NCBI RefSeq assembly: GCF_042684485.1
Contig: NZ_JBHULM010000011.1
Span: forward strand, 744,001 to 808,000
From: Oceanihabitans gracilariae
GTDB lineage: Bacteria; Bacteroidota; Bacteroidia; Flavobacteriales; Flavobacteriaceae
Direction of reading: 5' to 3'
DNA: 64,000 bases
Every line of letters starts with the position of its first letter. The first letter of the stretch is position 1. The position numbers and the translations under genes were made by a program. Positions 1-8,887 of this stretch are shown in pieces. A model generated the notes under the pieces. The model had not been told where the DNA came from. It saw only the letters and a list, made by a program, of their open reading frames with translations, and did not search any database.

Positions 1-1677
1 CTTTGTATCTGCGTTTTCGTATTTACAGCTAATGCACAAAATGAAATATCGCCAGACTACAATTTTACAGTAAGTGAACCTTATCAGGTATATGATGCTG
101 CTAAAAAATATTATTTTAGTAAAAACAGCGAAATTCTAGCGGTTAAACCATGGAAAAAATATCTGGTTATTCAAAAATTTGGGGTAGACGGATTACAGCT
201 TATTTCTGAAAAAAAATACGAAGATCTTCCAGACAATTACGTAGTTGAAGGAATGATAGAGTTACAAGATAAATACTACTTTTTCTACTCTTCTTGGTCT
301 GGTAAAAAAACAAAACAAGAACGTTTATACTACAGAGAAATAGATTTTAATACAGGAGAATTTATTGGAGAAAGCGTTAAATTAATTAATGTTTCTGGTA
401 AACTAGCAGGCTCTCCAATGGCAACATACACCTCTGGAGGAGGTTTTGCTGTTGGTGGATTTGGAATGAGTTTTGGAGGCTTTGGTGTAGTAGATAAGTT
501 TGACTTTTTAACCTCTAAAGATGAATCTAAATTATTAGTTCAATATAGAAAGAAGCCAAAGGTTAAAAGAGACACTAAAAGCTACGATAAAATTGGCGTA
601 AATGTTTTTGATACTAATTTAAATACTATTTGGTCTAAAGAGTATAAAATGCCTTATACCGAAAGAAGAATGAATCTAGTAGATTTTGCTGTAGATTCTG
701 ATGGTCATGGTTATATATTAACTAAAGTTTTTCATGACGATAGTAACAAAGACAAGAGAAAGAAAAAAGATACAGAGGCCAATTACCACATGGAACTGTT
801 TAGACTATTAGATGGCTCTGAAGGAATTGAAAAAAGTAAAATTGTATTAAATGATAAATTTATAAACGGTATTTCTTTATTTGAATCTCCAGATGGTTTT
901 ATGGTTTGTGCTGGTTTTTACACCAACGGTTTAAATAACAACCTAGGTAATTCTGATGGTTTATTTACCTTTAAAATTACAAAAGAAGGAGAGTTAGTAG
1001 AAAAAAATGCTCATGAAATTCCGGTAGAAGTTTTAAACCAATACGTTAGCAAAAGAACCCAAAAGAAAAACAAGAAAAAAGACAAGGAAAACAAAGCAGA
1101 ATTTACCAATTTGCAATTACGTGATTTAATAATAAATCCGGATGGTAGCTTAGTTTTAATTGGCGAACAAACCTACGTTGTTACTCATTATAGAAGCAAT
1201 GGCCAAGTATACTATACGTTTCATAACAACGATATGTTACTCTCTAAAGTAGATGCTTCTGGTGATTTAGAGTGGATGAAAAAACTACCTAAAAGACAAT
1301 CTGGAGCACCAAAAATAGGGCAAGTTTATGATACAAGTAAAACCTATCAAGGTGGTATGTCATACTCTTATTTTTTCACCAACGGAAACCATTACATGGT
1401 GTATTTAGATAACGTAAAAAACATAGATTTAAAATTAGATGAAGTACCTGCAAAACATAGTGATGGTCATGGAGGATATCTTACCGCTTACAAAATTAAT
1501 GATGCTACTGGTACTGTTACTAAAGACAATATTTTAGACACAAGAAACGTAACCAACAAATTAGAAGTGTATCAATTTAGCAACAATAGAGTGGTTAAAA
1601 CTGCAGAAAACCAATTTGTAATTGAGTTTTACAAAAAGAAAAAAGAAGACGTTTTAATTAAAGTAGAAATTAAATAA
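1..1677 (+). CDS. Secreted hypothetical protein, 5' truncated by window edge
   Basis: The reading frame is open from base 1, so the true start lies upstream; an internal ATG at 253 is not the start. The first visible residues (LCICVFVFTANAQ) look like the end of a signal peptide cleaved after ANAQ, so at most a few residues are missing. About 558 residues are visible. There is a Gly/Phe-rich stretch near visible residues 145-165, and Lys-rich loops alternate with beta-strand-like segments such as INPDGSLVLIG and VDASGDLEWMKKLP, which suggests a beta-propeller-like exported protein. I recognise no catalytic motif. A strong terminator hairpin follows the stop, so it is the last gene of its transcript. 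Confidence 0.75.
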   Translation, partial: LCICVFVFTANAQNEISPDYNFTVSEPYQVYDAAKKYYFSKNSEILAVKPWKKYLVIQKFGVDGLQLISEKKYEDLPDNYVVEGMIELQDKYYFFYSSWSGKKTKQERLYYREIDFNTGEFIGESVKLINVSGKLAGSPMATYTSGGGFAVGGFGMSFGGFGVVDKFDFLTSKDESKLLVQYRKKPKVKRDTKSYDKIGVNVFDTNLNTIWSKEYKMPYTERRMNLVDFAVDSDGHGYILTKVFHDDSNKDKRKKKDTEANYHMELFRLLDGSEGIEKSKIVLNDKFINGISLFESPDGFMVCAGFYTNGLNNNLGNSDGLFTFKITKEGELVEKNAHEIPVEVLNQYVSKRTQKKNKKKDKENKAEFTNLQLRDLIINPDGSLVLIGEQTYVVTHYRSNGQVYYTFHNNDMLLSKVDASGDLEWMKKLPKRQSGAPKIGQVYDTSKTYQGGMSYSYFFTNGNHYMVYLDNVKNIDLKLDEVPAKHSDGHGGYLTAYKINDATGTVTKDNILDTRNVTNKLEVYQFSNNRVVKTAENQFVIEFYKKKKEDVLIKVEIK

Positions 1678-1700
1678 GTTACTCTTATAAATTAAAATAG

Positions 1701-1728
1701 AAAGCGAACCCATGGGTTCGCTTTTTTT
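1701..1728 (+). terminator. Rho-independent terminator
   Basis: An 8-bp GC-rich stem GCGAACCC/GGGTTCGC (1704-1711 and 1714-1721) has a 2-nt loop, is extended by A-T pairs, and is followed by a run of seven T. It lies 24 bp after the stop of the first gene. The stem shares the GCGAAC core with the next terminator at 2444. Confidence 0.9.
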
Positions 1729-1808
1729 ATTCACAACCCATAGCAATAACAATAATCTTAGTTTAAATTTTACTACATTTATAATCAACAATAACAAAAA
1801 GTATAATT

Positions 1809-2417
1809 ATGAAAAAACAACTATCTATTATCTTGCTTCTTTTCTGTACTACTATAATGGTAGCTCAAAAAGGTAAAGTTCAAGAAGGCGACTGGAAAAA
1901 CCTTAAAAACATTACAGCATTCAACCTTGAATTTGATTATTCTGATCTAGAAATTCCTAAATATGATAATGAAGAAGAATTTTTAAAAGATAAAATGCAA
2001 AAACGAGAAGATAAAAATCCGGGTTCAGGAGAAGAATTTAAAAAATCATGGTTTGCAGACAGAGAGGACAGATACGAACCTAAATTTATTGAGTCTTTTA
2101 ATAAACGTTGGAAAGAAAATGAAGTTGTTGTAGGTAAAGATTTAGCAGATGCAGAATACACCATTAAAATTCATACCACATTTATGTATGCTGGTTATAA
2201 TGTTGGTGTAGTTAGACAAAACTCTAAAATTGATGCCATTTTAACGGTCTATAAAAATGATGCTCCAGACACTGTTTTATTTGAGATTAAATACACTAAA
2301 GCAGAAGGAAATGGTGCTTTTGGAAACGATTATAATTCTGGTTACAGAATTTCAGAAGCGTATGCTAAACTTGCAAAAACCTTTGCTGCTAACTTAAAAA
2401 AGAAAGCAAAAAAATAA
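1809..2417 (+). CDS. Small exported hypothetical protein
   Basis: The product has 202 residues and a clear signal peptide (MKKQLSIILLLFCTTIMVAQ, cleavage after VAQ). The mature part is rich in Lys, Glu and Asp. Its C-terminal half has beta strands (EYTIKIHTTFMYAGYNVGV, KIDAILTVYKND) followed by an amphipathic Lys-rich tail, resembling small periplasmic proteins of unknown function common in flavobacteria. A TACATTTA box at 1774-1781, 27 bp before the ATG, is a plausible -7 element. The gene stands alone between two terminators. No function can be assigned. Confidence 0.8.
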   Translation: MKKQLSIILLLFCTTIMVAQKGKVQEGDWKNLKNITAFNLEFDYSDLEIPKYDNEEEFLKDKMQKREDKNPGSGEEFKKSWFADREDRYEPKFIESFNKRWKENEVVVGKDLADAEYTIKIHTTFMYAGYNVGVVRQNSKIDAILTVYKNDAPDTVLFEIKYTKAEGNGAFGNDYNSGYRISEAYAKLAKTFAANLKKKAKK

Positions 2418-2443
2418 TTAGAAATTACACAAAAAAGTAAAGT

Positions 2444-2474
2444 AAAAAAGCGAACTTATAAGTTCGCTTTTTCT
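2444..2474. terminator. Bidirectional terminator between convergent genes
   Basis: The perfect stem GCGAACTT/AAGTTCGC (2450-2457 and 2460-2467) is flanked by A6 on the left and a T-rich tract on the right, so it can act on both strands. It overlaps the last four codons and the stop of the minus-strand flavoenzyme. Confidence 0.85.
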
Positions 2475-3718
2475 TTTTCTTGTACTTCCATATCTATTAA
2501 ATAGGCTAGATTTTTTACTAACCTATCGTGCTTTTTAACAAAGGGGTTGGTATCATCCCAAACATAACCAGCAAGAACAGCACATATTTGCTTTTTAACC
2601 TCTTGGTTTTCGGGTCTATGAAAAAACAAAGTTTGTAAGTTTCCTGTGTACCATTCTTTTACATAGGTAGCAAAAACCTGTACTCCTTTCATAATGTAAC
2701 CAGTATACGCTTCTTCCCAATCTACAGATTCTCCTTCTAACTCTTTATTAATTAGTTTTGCTGCTTTTAAAGCAGATTCTGTTGCAAAAGTTACTCCTGA
2801 AGAAAACACAGGATCTAAAAACTCAGCACTATTTCCTGTTAAGGCATACCCTTTTCCATAAAGCTGCGTTACCGATTTAGCATAGTTTTTAATACAAATA
2901 GGTGCAAATTTAAAGTCTAAACCTTCAAAACGATCACGATAATAAGCAGACGTTTTAAGTAACTGTTGCATTTTTTCTGTGGTATCTCCTTTAAAAGAAT
3001 CTAAATATGCTGTTTTACTTACAAAACCTATACTAGTATCTCCATTAGAAAAAGGAATCACCCAAAACCAAGTATCTTTATCTAAAACATCAAAAGTAAT
3101 AAGAGTACCTTCTTCTCCTTCTGGTCTTTTTAAATCTGTTACATGTGTAAAAATAGACGAGTGTTCTGGTATAGAAGAAGGTTTATCTAAACCTAGTATT
3201 CTTGGTAAAACACGTCCGTAACCACTAGAGTCTATAATGTGTTTTGCATGTACTGTATACACTTCACCATTTTCATCTTTTATCTTGGTTTTTGAAGCAC
3301 CATCAGCATCAAAAACAACATCTACAACCTCATGGTTAAATGCAATATCTACACCTCTATTTACTAATTCTTTAGCAAGAATGGTATCAAAATCTGCACG
3401 TGTTACTTGCCATGTCCAATCCCAACCTTTGGTATGCTTTTTACTAAAATCAAAATTACAAACAACATCATCTCTTAAAAAACGAGCGCCATGTTTTTTT
3501 TCAAATCCAAAATCATTTAATACATCAAGCAAACCTACTTCTTCAAAATGATCCATACATCTTGGTAGTAAACTTTCTCCTATTACAAACCTAGGAAATG
3601 TACTTTTTTCAACAACTTTAATTTGTTTTCCTTGGTTGTGCAAGTAAGAAGCAGCAACACAGCCCGAAGGCCCTGCTCCTATAATTAAAACATCAACTTG
3701 TATTTCATTCATAATCAT
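2456..3718 (-). CDS. FAD-dependent halogenase-like oxidoreductase
   Basis: The product has 420 residues. The N-terminal Rossmann motif GAGPSG (14-19) binds FAD. WFWVIP at 217-222 matches the WxWxIP signature of flavin-dependent halogenases, and Lys74/75 before HGARF lies where halogenases carry the catalytic lysine. The family also includes geranylgeranyl-reductase-like enzymes, so halogenation is not certain. It is divergent from the tyrosine ammonia-lyase gene, separated by 105 bp, and at the edge of the flexirubin locus. Some flexirubins are chlorinated on the aryl ring, so a role in tailoring the phenyl group is an attractive inference. The start may be the first ATG used here or the ATG two codons later. 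Confidence 0.8.
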   Translation of the reverse strand: MIMNEIQVDVLIIGAGPSGCVAASYLHNQGKQIKVVEKSTFPRFVIGESLLPRCMDHFEEVGLLDVLNDFGFEKKHGARFLRDDVVCNFDFSKKHTKGWDWTWQVTRADFDTILAKELVNRGVDIAFNHEVVDVVFDADGASKTKIKDENGEVYTVHAKHIIDSSGYGRVLPRILGLDKPSSIPEHSSIFTHVTDLKRPEGEEGTLITFDVLDKDTWFWVIPFSNGDTSIGFVSKTAYLDSFKGDTTEKMQQLLKTSAYYRDRFEGLDFKFAPICIKNYAKSVTQLYGKGYALTGNSAEFLDPVFSSGVTFATESALKAAKLINKELEGESVDWEEAYTGYIMKGVQVFATYVKEWYTGNLQTLFFHRPENQEVKKQICAVLAGYVWDDTNPFVKKHDRLVKNLAYLIDMEVQEKEKANL

Positions 3719-3823
3719 TATAGTATTTTATCTTAATTATATTAAATTAGCGCACACCAAAATAACGACTCTAACTTTAGTTGTTAAATTTATTAATAAA
3801 AATACATAGAATAAAATATATAG

Positions 3824-5353
3824 ATGCTAACATTTAACGGAAAACTAGGATTAGAAGATTTTTACAGAATTATTATAGAAGACAGTAACATCAAAGTTGA
3901 TGATTCTGTTTTTGAAACCGTAGAAAAAAGCTTTAACTTTTTAAAAGAATTCTCAGAAAACAAAGTAATTTATGGTGTAAACACTGGTTTTGGACCAATG
4001 GCACAATATAAAATTAAAGATTCTGAACGCATTCAACTGCAATATAATTTAATTCGTAGTCACGCATCTGGAACAGGAAACCCTATTCCTCCTAAATATG
4101 TAAAAGCTGCAATGCTTGCTAGACTAAACACACTTTCTTTAGGTAATTCTGGTGTACATAAATCTGTAATTGAATTAATGTCTGAACTTATAAACAGAGA
4201 CATTACTCCTTTAATATATGAACATGGTGGTGTTGGTGCTAGTGGTGATTTAGTACAACTTGCACATTTAGCTTTAACATTAATTGGTGAAGGTGAAGTA
4301 TTTTATAAAGGAAAAAGAGTAGCAACTGCAGAGGTTTTTGAAAAAGAAAACCTTACTCCTATTTCTGTAGAACTTCGTGAAGGTTTAGCTTTAATGAATG
4401 GTACTTCGGTAATGACAGGAATTGGTATTGTAAATACCATATATACTAGAAGAATGTTAGATTGGATGATTTCTTGCTCTGCTGCAATTAATGAAATTGT
4501 AGAAGCTTATGATGATCATTTATCTGAAGAATTAAACAATTCTAAAAAACATAAAGGACAACAAAACATTGCTAAAAACATGCGCGAGCATTTAACAGAT
4601 AGCAAACTTACCAGAAAAAGAGAACACCATTTATACAACGCGAACAATGATGATGTTTCTGTTTTTCAAGATAAAGTTCAAGAATATTACTCCTTACGTT
4701 GTGTACCACAAATTTTAGGTCCTGTACTAGATACTTTAACTAGTGTTGAAAATGTTTTAATAGAAGAAGTAAACTCTGCAAATGATAATCCTATTGTAAA
4801 TGTAGAAAAAGAACACGTTTACCATGGTGGAAATTTTCATGGAGACTATGTTTCTTTAGAAATGGATAAGCTTAAAATAGTAGTTACTAAAATGAGTATG
4901 CTAGCAGAAAGACAATTAAACTATTTATTAAACCCAAGCTTAAACAATATACTTCCAGCATTTGTAAACCTTGGTCAATTAGGTTTAAATTTTGGTATGC
5001 AAGGTGTACAATTTACAGCAACATCAACCACTGCAGAAAACCAAACCTTATCTAACCCAATGTATGTACATTCTATACCTAACAATAACGATAACCAAGA
5101 TATTGTAAGTATGGGAACCAACGCTGCTTTAATTACTAAAAAAGTAATTGAAAATGCTTTTGAAGTATTAGCAATAGAACTTATTACTGTAGTACAAGCT
5201 ATTGAGTGCTTAAAAGCACAAGACAAAGTCTCTTCAAAAACTAAAAAAATGTATGATGAGATAAGAAAAATAGTTCCTATCTTTACAGAAGACGTTATTA
5301 TGTACCCTTATGTTAACCTTGTTAAAGACTATATCATTAACAATAAAGCATAA
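3824..5353 (+). CDS. Tyrosine ammonia-lyase (HAL/PAL/TAL family)
   Basis: The product has 509 residues. It converts L-tyrosine to 4-coumarate and ammonia, giving the aryl starter of the flexirubin polyene. The MIO cofactor triad Ala139-Ser140-Gly141 sits in GGVGASGDLVQLAHLAL, and the catalytic Tyr50 is in YGVNTGFG. The substrate-selectivity segment NLIRSHASGTG (75-85) and long stretches elsewhere match, from memory, the well characterised Flavobacterium johnsoniae TAL rather than histidine lyases. It is a cytoplasmic homotetramer in this family. A TAACTTTA box at 3772-3779 may be the promoter. Substrate is inferred from similarity and the DarA/DarB context. Confidence 0.92.
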   Translation: MLTFNGKLGLEDFYRIIIEDSNIKVDDSVFETVEKSFNFLKEFSENKVIYGVNTGFGPMAQYKIKDSERIQLQYNLIRSHASGTGNPIPPKYVKAAMLARLNTLSLGNSGVHKSVIELMSELINRDITPLIYEHGGVGASGDLVQLAHLALTLIGEGEVFYKGKRVATAEVFEKENLTPISVELREGLALMNGTSVMTGIGIVNTIYTRRMLDWMISCSAAINEIVEAYDDHLSEELNNSKKHKGQQNIAKNMREHLTDSKLTRKREHHLYNANNDDVSVFQDKVQEYYSLRCVPQILGPVLDTLTSVENVLIEEVNSANDNPIVNVEKEHVYHGGNFHGDYVSLEMDKLKIVVTKMSMLAERQLNYLLNPSLNNILPAFVNLGQLGLNFGMQGVQFTATSTTAENQTLSNPMYVHSIPNNNDNQDIVSMGTNAALITKKVIENAFEVLAIELITVVQAIECLKAQDKVSSKTKKMYDEIRKIVPIFTEDVIMYPYVNLVKDYIINNKA

Positions 5354-5455
5354 AATTAATTTCTAATTACAGTAGCATTTTTAACCATGCATTTCCTTAA
5401 CCAAGAAATGTTCACATGCTATATGTAATAGATATTCATTAAAAAATTAAATCAC

Positions 5456-6583
5456 ATGAAAACAAATTCGCTATTAATCGTATTATTTTTTTTAAGTGCA
5501 ATCACGTATGCACAAAAATTAGCTCTTGCTAATCAAGACGGTAAATTTGGCTATATCACCAAAACTGGTGAGTGGCAAATTCAACCAAAATTTAAGGTTG
5601 CTAAAAACTTTTCTGAAGATCTAGCGCAAGCTATGAACGACAAAAAACAATGGGGCTTTATAAACAGACAAGGAGAATGGGTTATTCCTCCTAGTTATGA
5701 TAAAACGAAAGCCTTTAACTCTGGTATTGCTATTGTTTTAAGTAAAAAAGAATGGTTTTATATAAATACCAAAGGAGAAAAAATATTAACAGAGGTTACT
5801 ACAGACAAAATTTATGATTTTGAAGAAGGTCTAGCACAAATAAGACATGGAGATAATGTAGGTTTTATAAACACTTCTGGAACCGTTGTCATTGAACCAA
5901 AATTTAATAAAGCTTTTGATTTTGTAAATGGATATGCAAAAGTAAGAGAAGGTGAAAAATGGGGTTTAATAGACAAAACAGGAAACTATTTTGTAGAAAC
6001 TAAATATGATGGTATTAGCAATGTTTACCATGGTAATGTAGTGGCAACTCTTGGTGAAAGTCACGGACTTATTATAAACGGAGAGTTTAAAAAAGTAGAT
6101 GGTGCTCAAAAAATATGGGATTTCTCTGTTAATGGTGATATCACTTATGCTAAAAAAGATGACAAAATAGGTTATATCAATAAAAATGGCGAATGGATTA
6201 TAGAGCCAAGCTATGATAAGGTTAGAGCTTTTGTAAATGGACTTGCTCCTGTTTCTAAAGACAAAAAATGGGGTTATATAGATACCTCAGGAAAAACAGT
6301 TATTGACTTTAAATATAGAGACGCAGAAATCTTTAGTGAAGACGGCTTAGCTCCTATTAAAATAAATAAACTTTGGGGATTCATTAATAACTCTGGCGAA
6401 CAAGTAATAGAAGATAAATACAATATTACAGCTGGTGGATTTTCCATTTTTACCAAAAACAATAAAAAAGGTTTTATTGATGGACTAGCCAGAGTAAAAA
6501 AAGAAAAAGTTTGGGGCTATATAAATACCAAAGATGAAGCTTTAAAGAACACATGGTATAAACAATTAGAACTTTTTAACTAA
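5456..6583 (+). CDS. WG-repeat exported protein
   Basis: The product has 375 residues. A signal peptide ends at TYAQ (about residue 19). The rest is built of roughly eight to nine WG repeats of about 40-45 residues, each with a core such as WGFINRQGEWVIPPSYD or WGYIDTSGKTVIDFKY. The repeat family is common in Bacteroidota and has no assigned enzymatic function; it probably forms a beta-rich binding scaffold in the periplasm or on the surface. The gene lies between the ammonia-lyase and the long pigment operon, 66 bp before the ketoreductase, so it may or may not be co-transcribed with them. Confidence 0.85.
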   Translation: MKTNSLLIVLFFLSAITYAQKLALANQDGKFGYITKTGEWQIQPKFKVAKNFSEDLAQAMNDKKQWGFINRQGEWVIPPSYDKTKAFNSGIAIVLSKKEWFYINTKGEKILTEVTTDKIYDFEEGLAQIRHGDNVGFINTSGTVVIEPKFNKAFDFVNGYAKVREGEKWGLIDKTGNYFVETKYDGISNVYHGNVVATLGESHGLIINGEFKKVDGAQKIWDFSVNGDITYAKKDDKIGYINKNGEWIIEPSYDKVRAFVNGLAPVSKDKKWGYIDTSGKTVIDFKYRDAEIFSEDGLAPIKINKLWGFINNSGEQVIEDKYNITAGGFSIFTKNNKKGFIDGLARVKKEKVWGYINTKDEALKNTWYKQLELFN

Positions 6584-6649
6584 CAAACAAAATTTAAAAC
6601 TACTACGTTTCCCAATCAGAGTAGACTTAACATCAAATAAAAATATCAC

Positions 6650-7381
6650 ATGAAATGTGCCTTAATAACTGGTGGTTCCAGAGGAATTGGTAAAGCAATT
6701 TGTTCACAACTAGCTATAGATACAGACTATCACATATTAATTAATTACAACAGTAATGAAGAAGCTGCAAAAGACACTTTAAAAGCAGTAGAAGCAGCAG
6801 GAAATACTGGAGAAATTATTGCTTTTAACGTTACGAATGCAGAACAAGTAAAAACAAAACTAGATGCATGGCAAGAAGCAAATCCAGATGCATTAATTGA
6901 AGTTATTGTTAATAATGCTGGTATTACAAAAGATGGTTTATTTATGTGGATGCCTCAAGAAGACTGGCAAAATGTAATTAACACCTCTTTAAACGGTTTC
7001 TTTAATGTTACCAATTATGGTATTCAAAAAATGCTACGCAACCGTTATGGTCGTATTGTAAATATAGCCTCTGTTTCTGGAGTAAAAGGTACACCAGGAC
7101 AAACCAATTATTCTGCTGCAAAAGGTGCTATTATTGCTGCAACTAAAGCCTTATCACAAGAAGTTGCTAAACGTAACATTACTGTAAACGCAGTAGCTCC
7201 TGGTTTTATAAAATCTGATATGACTGCAGATTTAAATGAAAAAGAATTAAAAAAACTAATACCAGCAAATCGTTTTGGCGAAGCCCAAGAAGTTGCCGAT
7301 TTAGTTTCTTTTTTAGTTTCCAAAAAGTCTTCTTATATTACTGGTGAAGTAGTAAATATTAATGGAGGTATTTACTCTTAA
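6650..7381 (+). CDS. 3-oxoacyl-ACP reductase (FabG-like SDR)
   Basis: The product is a 243-residue short-chain dehydrogenase. The NADP(H) motif is TGGSRGIG (7-14), NNAG is at 88-91, and the catalytic set is Ser141/Ser143, Tyr154 and Lys158 (YSAAKGA). It reduces the beta-keto group of ACP-bound intermediates and would be the ketoreductase of each polyene extension cycle. It is the first gene of the 30-kb + strand run and lies 18 bp before a ketosynthase. A TACGTTTC at 6604-6611 is a weak -7 candidate. Its pairing with ketosynthase, ACP and dehydratases distinguishes it from a housekeeping FabG. Confidence 0.9.
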   Translation: MKCALITGGSRGIGKAICSQLAIDTDYHILINYNSNEEAAKDTLKAVEAAGNTGEIIAFNVTNAEQVKTKLDAWQEANPDALIEVIVNNAGITKDGLFMWMPQEDWQNVINTSLNGFFNVTNYGIQKMLRNRYGRIVNIASVSGVKGTPGQTNYSAAKGAIIAATKALSQEVAKRNITVNAVAPGFIKSDMTADLNEKELKKLIPANRFGEAQEVADLVSFLVSKKSSYITGEVVNINGGIYS

Positions 7382-7399
7382 TTTAATATTGCAATCCCT

Positions 7400-8617
7400 A
7401 TGAAGCGAGTAGTTATAACAGGAATGGGAATTTATTCTTGTATCGGAAAAAATCTAGAAGAAGTAAAAAACTCATTATATAATGGTAAGTCTGGTATTGT
7501 TTATGACCAAGACAGAAAAGACTTTGGTTATCGATCTCCTTTAACAGGAATGGTAGAAAAACCGAATCTAAAAAAACAACTTACTAGAAGAGAACGCATT
7601 AGTTTAGGTGATGAAGGTGCTTATGCTTACGTAGCAACTACCGAAGCCTTAGAAAACGCAAAAATAGATCAAAATTTTTTAGAAAATAACGAAGTAGGAA
7701 TCCTTTATGGTAATGACAGTACTGCTAAAGCGGTTGTAGACTCGGTTGATAAAATTAGAGATAAAAAAGACACAACACTAGTTGGTTCTGGCGCTATTTT
7801 TCAAGCCATGAACTCTACAGTTACCATGAATCTTTCTACTCTTTTTAAACTTACAGGTGTCAACTTTACTATAAGCGCTGCTTGTGCAAGTGGCTCACAT
7901 GCTATTGGTATGGCGTACCAACTTATTAAAAGCGGATTACAAGATTGTATTATCTGTGGTGGTGCACAAGAAATAAACAAATACGCCATGGGAAGTTTTG
8001 ATGGTCTTGGTGTTTTTGCCATGAATCTAGAACATCCAGAAAAAGCATCTAGACCTTTTGATAAAAACAGAAATGGCCTTGTTCCTAGTGGTGGCGCAGC
8101 TACTTTAGTAGTTGAAAGTTATGAATCTGCTGTAAAAAGAGGCGCTCCAATTTTAGCCGAAATTATTGGTTATGGTTTCTCTTCTAATGGCGAACATATT
8201 TCTACACCAAACGTAGATGGTCCTTCAAGAGCCATGGCAAAAGCAATAGTACAAGCAGATTTAAAACCTCAAGATATAGAATATGTGAATGCACACGCCA
8301 CTTCTACTCCTGTTGGTGATGCCAATGAGGCAAAAGCAATAGCAGAAGTTTTTGGTGAAAATGGTCCTTTTGTAAGCTCTACAAAATCTATGACAGGACA
8401 TGAATGCTGGATGGCTGGAGCAAGTGAAGTTATTTACTCTATGCTCATGATGCAAAACAACTTTATTGCACCAAACATTAATTTAGAAGAGCCTGATGAA
8501 GATGCAAAAAAATTAAATCTAGTAAGTAAAACGCTAGATAAAAAATTTGATGTATTTTTGTCCAATTCGTTTGGATTTGGTGGAACAAATTCAGCATTAA
8601 TAATAAAAAAATTATAA
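7400..8617 (+). CDS. Beta-ketoacyl-ACP synthase II-type, catalytically complete
   Basis: The product has 405 residues. The thiolase-fold catalytic triad is intact: Cys162 in SAACASGSHAIG, His299 in NAHATSTPVGD and His334 in MTGHECWMAGASE. It performs decarboxylative condensation of malonyl-ACP with a growing chain. The ACP gene starts 6 bp downstream, and the reductase is just upstream, forming a compact KR-KS-ACP block like those of aryl-polyene clusters. This is the first of four KS-family proteins in the operon. Confidence 0.93.
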   Translation: MKRVVITGMGIYSCIGKNLEEVKNSLYNGKSGIVYDQDRKDFGYRSPLTGMVEKPNLKKQLTRRERISLGDEGAYAYVATTEALENAKIDQNFLENNEVGILYGNDSTAKAVVDSVDKIRDKKDTTLVGSGAIFQAMNSTVTMNLSTLFKLTGVNFTISAACASGSHAIGMAYQLIKSGLQDCIICGGAQEINKYAMGSFDGLGVFAMNLEHPEKASRPFDKNRNGLVPSGGAATLVVESYESAVKRGAPILAEIIGYGFSSNGEHISTPNVDGPSRAMAKAIVQADLKPQDIEYVNAHATSTPVGDANEAKAIAEVFGENGPFVSSTKSMTGHECWMAGASEVIYSMLMMQNNFIAPNINLEEPDEDAKKLNLVSKTLDKKFDVFLSNSFGFGGTNSALIIKKL

Positions 8618-8623
8618 TACAGA

Positions 8624-8866
8624 ATGACTAAAGAGGTTATTATTGAAAAGATAAACGACTTTCTAATAGATGAGTTTGAAGTAGAAGCAGATGATATAGC
8701 TCCTGAGGCTAATTTAAAAGACACTCTAGAATTAGATAGTTTAGACTTTGTTGACCTTGTAGTTGCGGTAGAGTCTAACTTTAGCGTAAAATTAGTTGGA
8801 GAAGATTTTGTGAATGTAGAATCTCTTCAAGATTTCTACAACCTAATTGAAAACAAATTAGGATAA
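8624..8866 (+). CDS. Acyl carrier protein
   Basis: An 80-residue acidic four-helix protein. Ser39 in LELDSLDFVDLV is the phosphopantetheine attachment site. It carries acyl intermediates for the adjacent ketosynthase and reductase. A second ACP is encoded at 19504, so the aryl-polyene and dialkylresorcinol branches may use different carriers. Confidence 0.93.
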   Translation: MTKEVIIEKINDFLIDEFEVEADDIAPEANLKDTLELDSLDFVDLVVAVESNFSVKLVGEDFVNVESLQDFYNLIENKLG

Positions 8867-8887
8867 ACAACTTTACTTGAAATAATT

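Noticed and set aside
2979..3551. Two + strand frames opposite the halogenase-like gene
   Set aside because: They lie wholly inside a well supported gene and have the Ser/Thr/Lys-rich composition of antisense shadow frames.
5370..5415. Hairpin after the ammonia-lyase gene
   Set aside because: GCATTTC/GAAATGT pairing is short, AT-rich and not followed by a T-run.
6604..6611. TACGTTTC as -7 box for the pigment operon
   Set aside because: Only a 7/8 match, with no TTG -33 element and no repeated context; too weak to list as a promoter.
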